From FEN-987 sp035517955 (GTDB lineage: Archaea > Thermoproteota > Bathyarchaeia > 40CM-2-53-6), in assembly GCA_035517955.1 (NCBI GenBank), contig DATIYC010000200.1, positions 19,724 through 83,723 of the forward strand: a stretch of 64,000 nucleotides of DNA, written 5' to 3'. Below are positions 1 through 8,535 of this stretch, piece after piece. Within the stretch, counting starts at the first letter, position 1, and every line of letters begins with the position of its first letter. The notes below the pieces were generated by a model. The model saw only the letters and a program-made list of their open reading frames with translations. It ran no database searches and was not told the origin of the DNA. The position numbers and the translations under genes are program-made.

Positions 1-157
1 GGAATTTCTGTCCGCCGTATCCATGCTCGTCACGTTCGTGGCGCCTGTTACCAATAGCCATCGCCCTATCCTTCCCCTTCTTGTAAAGGGAAACCTGATG
101 ATCAGTATGGGATTTGCATTTGGGGCAGTAGGTTCGCATCTCTTTCGGAGCTTTCAT
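1..157 (-). CDS. rpl44e: Ribosomal protein L44e, 5' part, cut by window edge
   Basis: Translating the minus strand from the ATG at 157 gives 52 codons that run off the window start. The N-terminus MKAPKEMRTYCPKCKSHTDH, followed by a KKGK stretch and a GYGGQ motif, matches archaeal large-subunit protein L44e, which binds near the E site and carries a zinc ribbon. The first CxxC pair (residues 11-14) is present; the second lies beyond the edge. It follows GINS and PriS on the same strand, a common archaeal arrangement linking ribosomal and replication genes. The family assignment is firm from sequence; only the C-terminal part is unseen. Confidence 0.88.
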   Translation of the reverse strand, partial: MKAPKEMRTYCPKCKSHTDHQVSLYKKGKDRAMAIGNRRHERDEHGYGGQKF

Positions 158-219
158 ACTGATCAGCTTGAATTTTCGCTACAAGGCTCTGCGCGTTCTA
201 TTTATTGTTGATGGAACCG

Positions 220-780
220 TCACAGCTTCCTTGGGGGAGCTTGGGGCATGTTCTTTACTTCGATCATTTTCGCTGCCCCCTGTTTCATGAGAGCTTCAGC
301 GTTCTGACTCGGGATCGAGCCTACATCTTCCTTTTTGTAAGGACCATATATCCTCAGATCAGTACCGACAATCTCCGGAATGTCTTCCAGGAATCGGACG
401 ATCGACAATGTAACTCTATCTTGTTCTGCTGGAACAGCCTTAGTCTCAGGCGAGGTGTCTGTCGGCTTCAAAGATTCGTTCAGGTTTTTCACCAGTTTTT
501 TTTCGTCTTCTGTCAGTGCTTCTGTGTTGATTTCGATTCCATCTCTTGCCGCTGTTATGATTTTTCTGGTTCTAGCTTCCTTGAGTTCCTGAAAGAGGCG
601 ATTTGCTACCTCTTTTTCTCTTTGGTTGAGTTGGCTTTGCAAGGTTGGGGAGTCGGATGACTGCGTGCCGTCGAGTCCTCTGAGGTAGTTTTCAGTTCGT
701 CGGTAGAAGTCTTGCGGCAAGGGTTGCGGGAGAGTGAAGGTTTTCTCGTTTTTCCATGCTTTGTAAAGGTCTACGTACAA
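220..780 (-). CDS. GINS complex subunit, Gins51/Gins15 type
   Basis: 186 aa. GINS joins the CMG-like replicative helicase with MCM and a GAN/Cdc45-like protein. The N-terminal two thirds is predicted helical and charged (A domain). The last ~60 residues contain the small beta-rich B domain signature, with IYGPYKKEDVGSIP followed by NAEALMKQGAAKMIEV, as in archaeal Gins51 proteins. A proline/threonine-rich linker (around residues 105-120) separates the domains. The start is 2 nt after the PriS stop, so the two are almost certainly co-transcribed and translationally coupled, which fits primase-GINS contacts known in archaea. The subfamily (51 rather than 23) is inferred from the domain order, with the B domain at the C-terminus. 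Confidence 0.85.
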   Translation of the reverse strand: MYVDLYKAWKNEKTFTLPQPLPQDFYRRTENYLRGLDGTQSSDSPTLQSQLNQREKEVANRLFQELKEARTRKIITAARDGIEINTEALTEDEKKLVKNLNESLKPTDTSPETKAVPAEQDRVTLSIVRFLEDIPEIVGTDLRIYGPYKKEDVGSIPSQNAEALMKQGAAKMIEVKNMPQAPPRKL

Positions 781-782
781 GC

Positions 783-2066
783 TTAGAACACCGGGTATGC
801 GACACCTTTTGCTATTAGCAGCATCGCTGCTGCCAGTGGCAATTGAACTTTCTCGTCAACAAATGGACCGAAGGTTTGATTCCGTATTCTCATTTGCGGG
901 GCTTCAGTTACCAGGACGTTCTGGGTTCCCTCAAATACTGCAGGTTGATCAAATGGGTCGAATTCTTCGAGGCCTTCTAACTCCACCGAGGATGCTTTGA
1001 GCCCAGTCTTCCCGTTCAAGGTCCCAGGCATTCGAATCAGTCTGTGGATGTCGGTAGTGACGACGGTGTCTATCTTTGCTGGCAGGGCTACGAGGCTCAT
1101 GGCTTTGTCGAGAATGTTTCTCCAAGCTTCCTCATTTATTCGCCACTTATCTTGGAAGGAGCTCCAGAGCATTTTCTTCGACCACTCCTCCTTGATTCTC
1201 TCGCGTTCGCTTATAATCTGGGCTGCAGCTCCTTTCGTGAAACCTAATTCTACGAGTCGGTTCTGTTGCCACTCTGTTAAAATCTGGTAGACACCTTTTG
1301 CCAGTCTTCCTCTCCAGCCTGGGTCGGTTAATTCCGGTCCGACGATTATCGAGTGTTTGTTGTCAAATAGATCCTGGTATAGGCCTTGTTCTGCGGGGTC
1401 TAGGCCCAGGGCCATAACATAGTCTACTATCTCCTTTCGTTGTACGTCGTCGAGCGTTTTCAATGTGTCAGAAACTACGTGCAGGTGGTAACCTCTATGA
1501 CCTGAAAAGAAGAGGTGCATTTCGTTGGATTTGATACCGAAATCCTGTGATAGAAACTCCCTCAGTTTGAAAACTTCTTCCTTGGCGGCGATTAGGCATT
1601 GGTCGCATAGCCAGGCCTTCTCCTCTAGTTTCTCAAAGCCGCACTTGGGGCATTTGGCTGGTTTTGTTCCTCGTCTAGTTTCTTTACAATTAGTGCAAAC
1701 CCACATGTCATGTGTTTCCTTGCACGGAGTGTCAATATGGTCGGCGTCAACGTCAAAAACCACGTCGGACCCTAACCATCCCTTCTGTTCCATCTCTAAG
1801 TCGGGACGTTCGTAGTATGCAGTCGAGTAGTAGACGTCCGAAGGAATCAGGGATAGTAGAGAGTTGTTGAATAGGCTGAAATCCTGGAACGCTTTGTGCC
1901 TTACCATCACTCGTTCCTTAAACAGCAGAAACCCAAACTCGCGTTCCTTCATTGCGATGGGAGGTTTGAGGGATGCTGCGTTGGCCTTGTAGTATTCCTG
2001 GAATTTTCGCTTCAAGAATTCGAACCGTTGATTTTGAGCGTTCGTCTGCAAAACATCCCTCACCAC
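783..2066 (-). CDS. priS: DNA primase small (catalytic) subunit PriS
   Basis: 427 aa, somewhat longer than many archaeal PriS. It synthesises RNA/DNA primers with PriL. Visible motifs are the catalytic acidic triplet VFDVDAD (Asp105, Asp107), the SGHRGYHLHV motif near residue 210 that contacts nucleotide, and IHRLIRMPGTLNGKTGL near 345, typical of AEP primases. A zinc-binding module lies at about 115-160 with CxxC pairs (C124/C127, C139/C142, C154/C157). The N-terminal region REFGFLLF is also typical. It is followed by GINS with a 2-nt gap. PriL is encoded about 2.8 kb away on the same strand, separated by a protease and a Rieske gene. The identification is secure. Confidence 0.95.
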   Translation of the reverse strand: MVRDVLQTNAQNQRFEFLKRKFQEYYKANAASLKPPIAMKEREFGFLLFKERVMVRHKAFQDFSLFNNSLLSLIPSDVYYSTAYYERPDLEMEQKGWLGSDVVFDVDADHIDTPCKETHDMWVCTNCKETRRGTKPAKCPKCGFEKLEEKAWLCDQCLIAAKEEVFKLREFLSQDFGIKSNEMHLFFSGHRGYHLHVVSDTLKTLDDVQRKEIVDYVMALGLDPAEQGLYQDLFDNKHSIIVGPELTDPGWRGRLAKGVYQILTEWQQNRLVELGFTKGAAAQIISERERIKEEWSKKMLWSSFQDKWRINEEAWRNILDKAMSLVALPAKIDTVVTTDIHRLIRMPGTLNGKTGLKASSVELEGLEEFDPFDQPAVFEGTQNVLVTEAPQMRIRNQTFGPFVDEKVQLPLAAAMLLIAKGVAYPVF

Positions 2067-2112
2067 CCACTCTTCGTTAACAGTCGATCATTATTTTCAG
2101 CACGATTGTGCG

Positions 2113-2120
2113 GATATATC
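2113..2120 (+). promoter_or_regulatory. TATA box candidate for the Rieske gene
   Basis: GATATATC lies in the divergent region between PriS and the Rieske ferredoxin, about 70 bp before the Rieske ATG at 2182. It is the best AT-rich TATA-like element there and is itself palindromic, so it could serve either direction. Transcript start not seen; inference from position. Confidence 0.4.
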
Positions 2121-2181
2121 TTTGCGTCGCTCAGTTCATAAGTCTGTGCGGGAAATCCATCGTTCCTGCGAGCGTATTCTT

Positions 2182-2496
2182 ATGAGCGAAGGGTTTGTTA
2201 ACGTTGGCCGAATTGCCGATTTCCCTGATGGTTCACTGAAGAAGATTGTTACGGGTGGGGAGGAGGTGTTGATTGCATGCCAGGGTGGCAAATTGTACGC
2301 GATCTCGAACAGTTGCACCCACCGTGGCGGACCATTAAATGAGGGTGAGCTTGAGGATGGGAAAGTTGTATGCCCTTGGCATGGAGAACAATTTGACATT
2401 GCTAGCGGGAAAGTAGTCAGCCCTCCGCCAATGAAAGACGCAGCATGTTACGAAGTCAGAGTTGACGGTACTAACGTGCTTCTAAAGAAAAAATAA
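2182..2496 (+). CDS. Rieske [2Fe-2S] ferredoxin
   Basis: 104 aa from the ATG at 2182, chosen because the in-frame extension back to 2122 adds only a non-conserved basic stretch. The two cluster-binding boxes are CTHRGGPL and CPWHGEQFD, giving the canonical Cys-x-His and Cys-xx-His ligands of a Rieske cluster. There is no membrane segment, so this is a soluble Rieske ferredoxin of the NirD/BphF type rather than a bc1-type protein. It could carry electrons to an oxygenase or reductase; no such partner is adjacent. It sits alone, divergent from PriS and convergent with the subtilisin gene (10 bp between stops). Confidence 0.92.
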   Translation: MSEGFVNVGRIADFPDGSLKKIVTGGEEVLIACQGGKLYAISNSCTHRGGPLNEGELEDGKVVCPWHGEQFDIASGKVVSPPPMKDAACYEVRVDGTNVLLKKK

Positions 2497-2506
2497 TAGA
2501 AAGCTC

Positions 2507-4897
2507 CTAACTGAGCTTCTTTCTCGCTATGGCCATAGCTAAGAGCGAAAGCACTACTGCACCAATAATTATGGCAACCAACCTTTCGTCTGTAAATGTC
2601 AACACGTAGACCGGTGCTACCGTCTTTGGCCCATCTATCACAACCGTGCTCGGAATTGTTGAACTGTTACTATTGACCCAATATGCGAGAGTATACTGAG
2701 CCCCAAGAAAACCAAGCGGTCCAGGTACCGCGACGCGTTCTGGTGCCGTCAAGGTCACGGTGCTGTTCACCTCGTGCCAACCCCCACCAGAGGTCGGACC
2801 GTACGCGGAATTGATAGTGAGCAAATAGTCGATGCTGTAGTTCAACGCCCTCAACGAGTTACCTTTGACGCTAAACCCATTCATGTCAAGATCGTATTTC
2901 GTGTTTTGCGTCCCTTGTGTGGATTGTACTGGGGTGACGAATATGGTTGATCGTTTAGGAAAGTAGTATGAGAACCAACCGTCGTTGGCTAGCGTGAATG
3001 TCGCGTTAGTTGCGCTGAGGAACCTTTGCGTGGTATTTGCCGCAAGCGGAAGTGCCGTTTCCGGAGCGAACACCGTCAATCTGTAGAATCCAGTGGCGGT
3101 TCTAGCGTCGAGTTTTCCAAATCCCCAGGTCGCGGAGCCCTCAACTAGGAGACCTGTATTGGCGTCGAGCCTGGCGGTCTGCCGGAGTATTGCCGGAACA
3201 TCCGTTGCAATCAAGCTCGGATCGTATTGGAGCATTAGTGCGATAACGCCAGTCACATGGGGTGCAGCCATGCTCGTTCCAGCCAGAACCCTGTGATATC
3301 TGTCAGGATCGCTCGAAGAGGAAGGAATAACGCTTGACCTGTCGGAAACAATGTCTGCCCCGGGTGCGACGATATCCGGCTTTACCTGTCCATCCCTCGT
3401 TGGGCCCAACGAGCTGAACGAAGCAAAGGTTCCAACCGTCCCGCCTGACCCATACGTCTGTCCATCCAACCCTTTCCAAGATGTCTTGGTAACGTATGCT
3501 CCGACTGTTACAACATTCTTTGCTGTACCTGGAATACCAATTGTATCGTGTGAGTCAATTTTGTAGCCGTCTCCTGGGAGGAAGTATGAGCCGGGAAATG
3601 TGCAGGTCGAAGAGTCTGTCCACGCATCCCATGTCCCCTGTGAGTTAATTTGTTTGCCAGTTAAGCGAATGGTCCATCCGTTTGACGGAAGAATGTCTGT
3701 TGAATTCACCTCGATGTATAGCTCATTTCCATGGCTGAAATAGCCCGTCGTTGCATTGATCTCACCGAACTTAGCCATTCGCCAGCTCTTCGAAGATTCT
3801 ACCGGGTAGGTATTACCGTCGGGCGCGGTCAACGAGGCATCAATCTGGTCCCGCGTTGAATACCAAATGTCGACTGCTACGTCAACCGTTGTCTGCCTGA
3901 GTTGAAGTCCTAAGGACTCTGTTTGTCCTTGGGTTAGTGTTCCCTTTACGTGATCTTGATCTTCAGCGCTGTTGCCCGCGGCTACGACAATTGGTGTGCC
4001 AGCTTTCACGAATACGTCAAGGGCGCGTTCGAACGGGTCAGTGCCATCGTGTGCTCCAATGTTTCCACCAAGACTAAGGTTCACAACTGCACGCATCTTG
4101 AGTTGAGCTGCTTTGCTGACTATGTAATTGATGCCATCCAGAATCTGTGCTGTGTTGAAGGTCCAACTCGCATTATCGCAAACAGGACCACCGCTCTTTA
4201 CGAAAATAATTCGAGCTGCAGGCGCCACGCCTGTGTAATTGCCAGTCGCCATGCCGGAACTAGTTGCGATTCCAGCCACATGTGTGCCATGCCCAAAAGT
4301 ATCAACTTCCGGACATGTTCTAGCTTCTACGTCGCTTGAAGTGCACTCATAGCCATAACCGAATCCCTTCGGTGTATGACCGGAGACGGTTTGATCCCAG
4401 ACGTAGAGGATCTTGGTGCTACCGTTCGGGAAGGAAAAGTCGGGATGAGTCGTGTCGATTCCAGTATCAACAAACCCGACAATCACCCCAGCGCCAGTTA
4501 CGTTTCTACCCGCTTGGTCCTTCACGTAGTTCCAAACCTCTGGAGCACCAATGTCGGGAACGCTCTTGTCGAGTTGAACGCTTAGAGGGTAGGACTTCTC
4601 AATTTCCACAAGAAACAGTAGACTCGACATTTCAGATAAGTGGGATGTCTCAGTGTGAACGACTGCAACAGGTCCTGCAACCGTGGTAACCGCCCCATAC
4701 TCACCCAATTGCTCAATTTCTGGTTGCGTAAAGGGCGATGAGCTTTCAACCAGAACAGAGATCTCGCCATCGCGGGAGAATCCGCCCTGAAGAATGACCG
4801 GTGCTCGGTCGGGTGGGGGCATTGAGAGAAACGGGGTAATGAATGCCAAGAGCAATGTGGAAGCGACGATGATGAGCTTTGATAAAGCCACACTCAA
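2507..4897 (-). CDS. Secreted, membrane-anchored subtilisin-like serine protease (S8)
   Basis: 796 aa. Residues 1-25 form a signal peptide or anchor. Residues ~35-115 look like an inhibitor_I9-type propeptide. The catalytic triad is visible as Asp144 (VGFVDTGID), His203 (GHGTHVAG) and Ser542 (GTSMAAPHV), with the oxyanion Asn309 in AAGNS. About 130 residues between Asn309 and the serine block form a beta-rich insertion (W-rich, ~330-445) seen in some archaeal S8 enzymes. A beta-rich tail (600-770) ends in a hydrophobic segment plus RKK, a C-terminal membrane anchor. It probably degrades extracellular protein. Its ATG overlaps the PriL stop by 4 nt (ATGA), so a secreted protease is translationally coupled to a primase gene. 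Confidence 0.93.
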   Translation of the reverse strand: MSVALSKLIIVASTLLLAFITPFLSMPPPDRAPVILQGGFSRDGEISVLVESSSPFTQPEIEQLGEYGAVTTVAGPVAVVHTETSHLSEMSSLLFLVEIEKSYPLSVQLDKSVPDIGAPEVWNYVKDQAGRNVTGAGVIVGFVDTGIDTTHPDFSFPNGSTKILYVWDQTVSGHTPKGFGYGYECTSSDVEARTCPEVDTFGHGTHVAGIATSSGMATGNYTGVAPAARIIFVKSGGPVCDNASWTFNTAQILDGINYIVSKAAQLKMRAVVNLSLGGNIGAHDGTDPFERALDVFVKAGTPIVVAAGNSAEDQDHVKGTLTQGQTESLGLQLRQTTVDVAVDIWYSTRDQIDASLTAPDGNTYPVESSKSWRMAKFGEINATTGYFSHGNELYIEVNSTDILPSNGWTIRLTGKQINSQGTWDAWTDSSTCTFPGSYFLPGDGYKIDSHDTIGIPGTAKNVVTVGAYVTKTSWKGLDGQTYGSGGTVGTFASFSSLGPTRDGQVKPDIVAPGADIVSDRSSVIPSSSSDPDRYHRVLAGTSMAAPHVTGVIALMLQYDPSLIATDVPAILRQTARLDANTGLLVEGSATWGFGKLDARTATGFYRLTVFAPETALPLAANTTQRFLSATNATFTLANDGWFSYYFPKRSTIFVTPVQSTQGTQNTKYDLDMNGFSVKGNSLRALNYSIDYLLTINSAYGPTSGGGWHEVNSTVTLTAPERVAVPGPLGFLGAQYTLAYWVNSNSSTIPSTVVIDGPKTVAPVYVLTFTDERLVAIIIGAVVLSLLAMAIARKKLS

Positions 4898-5979
4898 TTC
4901 CTCTGCTTTCGAGGCGGTTCGCGATAGTTACGGTACCTCTCTTGGCGGAGTAGGAATCTGGCTTTTCTTCTGTAGTAGGTCAGGGGGTGTGTTATTGTGG
5001 CGCATAATTCGTCTGGGTTCACGCATACGCCGTGGGTTCGCATGGTGGCGCAGTTGGGGGCTGTGTATTGTCTTCTTGACCCGCGTTTCCCGGCAATATG
5101 CTCAACCTGGTATCGTGCTATTTGCTCGTCAAAATCGGTAAATGCCTTGAACATTTTGAGAAGCTCCTCCTCATTTGTACCGATGTTTAACAGGAATGCG
5201 GCCATCGCAAACCTGCCCATGTGCGATATGTGTTTGCTTGTTTGGAGGAGGCTGAGTAGGTTCCTCATGCAGGGCGGCATCGCAGAGGCCATCGCGGCGT
5301 GCGGCATCTCGTCGCTGGCCAATCGCTGAGATCGTGCCTTCAACATTGACCTCAATGGCTCAACACGTTGCTCAAGCTCAGTTGGCAGAGTTAGGTTCAG
5401 GTCGACAGTTTTCTCTAAAACCCTGGCCTGAACCTCCTCCTCGAGAAGCCTAGCAAAATCCTCACGGGGCAACAGAACGTACCCCCCAGAGAGAACACGG
5501 TTGACAAGCTTCCACCGCAAGTCATGGATTCTAGCAGAATTTTGCACATAGAATTTGAAATAAAGCGCAAGCTCGAAATGCGTCTCTCCAACATTTTGCT
5601 CGCCGAGTTTGGCATCCCACCCAAAGGATCCTGTAGCTATCTGCAACAGTTTGTCTGGCGCTTCATCGCGAAGAAGCTCATACGCCCTCTTCGCTTCCGC
5701 GAGCGCGTACCGCCGCCGAGTTCTGTCATCGCCTACTGCGCTGATTACCATGAGGGAAGTAGGATAGGCGAGGATGTCTACGTCCTCCTGCGTAAGCTCC
5801 GATGAGATCTTGCCAGTAAACACCCCCTGCTTGACTCGTTCCATTGCACGCTCAAGAATAGGTAGTAGCTCAGGGCGGGTCAACTCTACCGGGTCTATGT
5901 TACGAGACCGTACGAATTCAGATGCCTCGACTGTGAAGGGGAATTTCGCTAAGTCGAGTTTGGTCAATAGCGCCTGCAT
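4894..5979 (-). CDS. priL: DNA primase large subunit PriL
   Basis: 361 aa. This is the regulatory subunit that pairs with PriS in primer initiation. The N-terminal all-alpha domain (to ~220) is followed by the C-terminal iron-sulfur domain. The four conserved cysteines are visible at 237 (PPCMRNL), 310 (APNCATM), 319 (GVCVNP) and 326 (DELCATITHPL). GRFAMAAFL and the YQVEHI segment are typical of the family. It lies downstream of PCNA on the same strand with a 63-nt gap. Its stop overlaps the start of the subtilisin gene. The intact cysteine set implies a functional [4Fe-4S] cluster. Confidence 0.93.
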   Translation of the reverse strand: MQALLTKLDLAKFPFTVEASEFVRSRNIDPVELTRPELLPILERAMERVKQGVFTGKISSELTQEDVDILAYPTSLMVISAVGDDRTRRRYALAEAKRAYELLRDEAPDKLLQIATGSFGWDAKLGEQNVGETHFELALYFKFYVQNSARIHDLRWKLVNRVLSGGYVLLPREDFARLLEEEVQARVLEKTVDLNLTLPTELEQRVEPLRSMLKARSQRLASDEMPHAAMASAMPPCMRNLLSLLQTSKHISHMGRFAMAAFLLNIGTNEEELLKMFKAFTDFDEQIARYQVEHIAGKRGSRRQYTAPNCATMRTHGVCVNPDELCATITHPLTYYRRKARFLLRQERYRNYREPPRKQRN

Positions 5980-6042
5980 GCTAGCTCCCCGTCTGCACGA
6001 GCACAGAAGGATTGGGGAGCACGATTGCTGGCGTTGATGCTT

Positions 6043-6795
6043 CTACTCCGCCTCTATTCTTGGCGCTAAATAGTACAGTAGTTTGCCCTGTTGAGGCATC
6101 TCATACTCCAACTTAACGGGCATATTCGTAGAAAATTCCAGCGTAACCAGTTCAGCAGCCGCCGATCCGGCCTTCGATATTTCTCCAAGATAGTTCAGGT
6201 TGAAGGTCGCCTTGCACGGTTCCTTAACGTCAAGTTCAAGCAAAACATCACTTCCCTTCTCTAACTCGATTTTGGCACCACTCAGTTCGGTAACTGCTTC
6301 AGCCGTGAATTTCTCCGGACTGGTTTCGAACCTTACGTTGTCGCTGACAGTTTGAATCTGATCAATTATGTCTTTGAAACTGGAGCTAATCATCTTGATT
6401 CTGGTGTTAAAAGCGATCTTCGGCGTAGGTACCTCTTCATCCCCCGGATCGAGAGTGGGAAGCGTGAAGGTGGTTCTCCACTTCCCTTTGATTATCATGC
6501 TCAGCTTCCGAGTAGTATCGTCATAAGACATTTCCAATGGTTCTTGTCCCGCACCCCTAAGTTTCTTAACAATGTCCGTAACATTCAACCGTATTTTCGT
6601 AGGCTGGAGGCATGTGTATTCTTCGAAAGCGGACTTATTCCATTCGAAATCCACCATGGCGACGTGGGAGGGGTCCATAGATCGGAGCTTGATGCCTTCC
6701 GGAGTAGCATTCACATCAGCCTCCTCGATCAGAGTCGATATAGCAGAGAGCATGTTCCGCCAAAGTCTCGCATCACTGATGGTTGCTTTGAACAA
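6043..6795 (-). CDS. pcn: Sliding clamp PCNA
   Basis: 250 aa, the expected length. It is a two-domain clamp that forms a ring tethering polymerases, FEN1, ligase and others to DNA. Family features are the N-terminal DARLWRNML segment, the KLRSMDPSHVAMVDF block around residue 40-50 that lines the ring, and the C-terminal KLLYYLAPRIEAE tail that contributes to PIP-box binding. It is a single PCNA gene in this window. Upstream is TFS and downstream PriL, a conserved archaeal order. An AT-rich stretch on the minus strand near 6850 (AATTAAAA) could be its own promoter. Dpo4 in this window ends in a PIP-like tail and is a likely client. Confidence 0.95.
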   Translation of the reverse strand: MFKATISDARLWRNMLSAISTLIEEADVNATPEGIKLRSMDPSHVAMVDFEWNKSAFEEYTCLQPTKIRLNVTDIVKKLRGAGQEPLEMSYDDTTRKLSMIIKGKWRTTFTLPTLDPGDEEVPTPKIAFNTRIKMISSSFKDIIDQIQTVSDNVRFETSPEKFTAEAVTELSGAKIELEKGSDVLLELDVKEPCKATFNLNYLGEISKAGSAAAELVTLEFSTNMPVKLEYEMPQQGKLLYYLAPRIEAE

Positions 6796-6878
6796 GGACT
6801 AATCACCGATTACAATAATGCCTAGAGAGTTAGCATTACGCATTTTAATTGAACGGTGCTGGATATCCTGCAGCGACT

Positions 6879-7202
6879 CTAGGAATTTTCTCTCCAGGTA
6901 GTTCCGCAACTAGTGCATCGGAAGAATTGAGTTGACGATTCGTCTGCGCCTCGGGTTTGAACTAGCCAGTAGAATGCTTCCTTGTGGCCGCACTTTGGGC
7001 AATCAATTTTTGTTTTAGGCAGAGTTCGTATTTTTTGTTCCTCTTTACCAATTACGACTACGTTCTCTTTTTGCTGCTCCAGTTTCTGCACGGTTCGGTC
7101 AGAACGTTTCGTTTCATACCCGCACTTTGGGCAGCTCAATACGACGGCCTTTTGTTTCTTTGTTGGGAGAAGCGCGAGACCACACTTCGGGCAAAACTGC
7201 AC
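6879..7202 (-). CDS. tfs: Transcript cleavage factor TFS (TFIIS-like)
   Basis: 107 aa with a GTG start at 7202. It reactivates backtracked RNA polymerase by stimulating transcript cleavage. The N-terminal zinc ribbon (CPKCGLAL ... CPKCGYET, residues 4-27) resembles Rpb9. The C-terminal ribbon (CPKCGHKE ... CTSCG) carries the TRGADESSTQFF loop, whose Asp-Glu pair enters the polymerase active site. Both ribbons and the catalytic acidic pair are intact, so this is an active cleavage factor rather than one of the inhibitory TFS paralogues. It sits between DUF99 and PCNA on the same strand. Confidence 0.94.
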   Translation of the reverse strand: MQFCPKCGLALLPTKKQKAVVLSCPKCGYETKRSDRTVQKLEQQKENVVVIGKEEQKIRTLPKTKIDCPKCGHKEAFYWLVQTRGADESSTQFFRCTSCGTTWRENS

Positions 7203-7351
7203 TTTTTATCAAAACCTTGCCGGCACAATACCTATCCGGCATTTAAGTATAGGCCTGAAAAGTGGGTCGTTCTGGCTTAAGTTTTGCGATTATTCCAGAG
7301 TTTTGGCTCGTCTAAGTTTTAGCGGTAATTGCTACATTTGAAGTGGTCTCA

Positions 7352-7858
7352 CTATCGAAGCATTCTGGCCGAACTTGTAGCCCGGCGCAAAATCACCTCA
7401 GCCACCCTTACCGCTTCAGGTATCTTAGAGGACGGGTTACAACAGACCGCAAACAGCCTTTCCGCATCTTCCCCAGTGACTCCGACTGTGAAAACAGGGA
7501 CGAAACTCTTGTTGACTCTAAGACGACTGTAGATGGTATCCGAGCTAGGTTTGAGCCTGCTAGCGTGGTGTCCCAAAATCATTATCACAGGGACATTAAC
7601 TTCGCTGAATAATTCGAACAACACCTTACTCGGAATTATTTCTTTCGTGGCTAGTATTACTGCATGTAACTGTGAATACTGCTTGCAATCTCTGATTATC
7701 CTTGAGACTAAGGATACACGTTCTTCGCTGTCTTTGATAATTCCGGATACGACTCCATCCAACCAAAGACTCCCCCTATAGACAACGCCAACCGCCAGGA
7801 ATCCAAACTTCTTCTCGGCCGCGCTCAAGCCGAGTATTCGGATTTCTCTCTTGAGCAA
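7352..7858 (-). CDS. DUF99 family protein (endonuclease V-like fold)
   Basis: 168 aa, slightly short for DUF99 (usually ~180-200). The opening REIRILGL, then VGVVYRGSLWLDGVVSG and a later VPVIMILG strand, match this archaeal family, which has an RNase H/endonuclease V-like fold and no proven function. Most members open with LGIDDGPF; here this is LGLSAAEKKF, so the early acidic residues are absent and a nuclease role is doubtful. It is flanked by the RNase III-like gene (10-nt gap) and TFS, so it travels with RNA-polymerase and exosome genes. Family call good, function unknown. Confidence 0.75.
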   Translation of the reverse strand: MLKREIRILGLSAAEKKFGFLAVGVVYRGSLWLDGVVSGIIKDSEERVSLVSRIIRDCKQYSQLHAVILATKEIIPSKVLFELFSEVNVPVIMILGHHASRLKPSSDTIYSRLRVNKSFVPVFTVGVTGEDAERLFAVCCNPSSKIPEAVRVAEVILRRATSSARMLR

Positions 7859-7868
7859 GGCAACCCGA

Positions 7869-8240
7869 CTACGAGGCCTCTAATCGACTTACGGCCAACT
7901 TTAGCAGGTCGACCAAACCTGCTTTAGATCCCTCTGGGTTATGAATAATCGTTTGAACACTCTCCTCGACAGACAAGAGGTGCGCTCGGTATGCTTCTAC
8001 GAGGAGAGATTCCGATGCGTTCGCTAGATCCTTCTTTGATATTCGCGTCCCGAGGTAACCGCGAAGACCCGCGAGCCTGAACGCCTCGGACAGATCTCTA
8101 TCGCTAATCTTTACACCCTTAGGACGGCCGTTAACTTGTGTCAGCGCGAGTGAGTATACAAAATTAACGAAGGCGTCGCCCAAACTCGCCAATTGCTTAT
8201 CGAGCATGACTTGGCGAACGTGGTCTGACTTACTCATCAC
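7869..8240 (-). CDS. RNase III-like small protein
   Basis: 123 aa. It contains a minimal RNase III-type endonuclease core without a double-stranded RNA-binding domain. The block LASLGDAFVNFVYSLAL resembles the LEFLGDAVL signature, and DLANASESLLVEAY resembles the second catalytic helix (D..EA..GA). Archaea commonly encode such a stand-alone helical protein beside RpoL and Csl4. It starts inside the last codons of RpoL (4-nt overlap), so the two are translationally coupled. Whether it cleaves RNA is not known; the acidic residues D in LGDA, D in KKDLAN and E in ASE are retained. Confidence 0.7.
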   Translation of the reverse strand: MMSKSDHVRQVMLDKQLASLGDAFVNFVYSLALTQVNGRPKGVKISDRDLSEAFRLAGLRGYLGTRISKKDLANASESLLVEAYRAHLLSVEESVQTIIHNPEGSKAGLVDLLKLAVSRLEAS

Positions 8241-8524
8241 GCAGGCCCGACGGCCTTCCCAAACTTATCGTTGAACTCTTTGTTGAGATCTTGAATACTC
8301 GACAGTGCGCTCAACAGTGTCTTCTCTGGTGACGCATCACGTTTTGTTCGAAGGTAAACTATGCTCGAGCGAATGAGTGGGTGCGGCTGATCGTAACCAG
8401 CCAGTTCGACGTTCTTGTCCTGAAGCAAGACATTCTGAAGTAGGTTACAGAAGGTGTGATCCTCACCGACAACCTCAATTCTGAGTTCGTTCCTCGACTT
8501 CGACAATACCTTAACTTCAACCAT
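8237..8524 (-). CDS. rpo11: RNA polymerase subunit RpoL (Rpo11)
   Basis: 95 aa. This is the archaeal homologue of Rpb11 that dimerises with Rpo3 to nucleate polymerase assembly. The family core VGEDHTFCNLLQNVL (EDHT..N.L) is followed by AGYDQPHPLIRSS and IVYLRTK, the hallmark heptad for this subunit. Length is normal. It lies 11 nt after Csl4 and overlaps the next gene by 4 nt. RpoF is elsewhere in this window. Confidence 0.95.
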   Translation of the reverse strand: MVEVKVLSKSRNELRIEVVGEDHTFCNLLQNVLLQDKNVELAGYDQPHPLIRSSIVYLRTKRDASPEKTLLSALSSIQDLNKEFNDKFGKAVGPA

Positions 8525-8535
8525 TTCCGTTCCCT

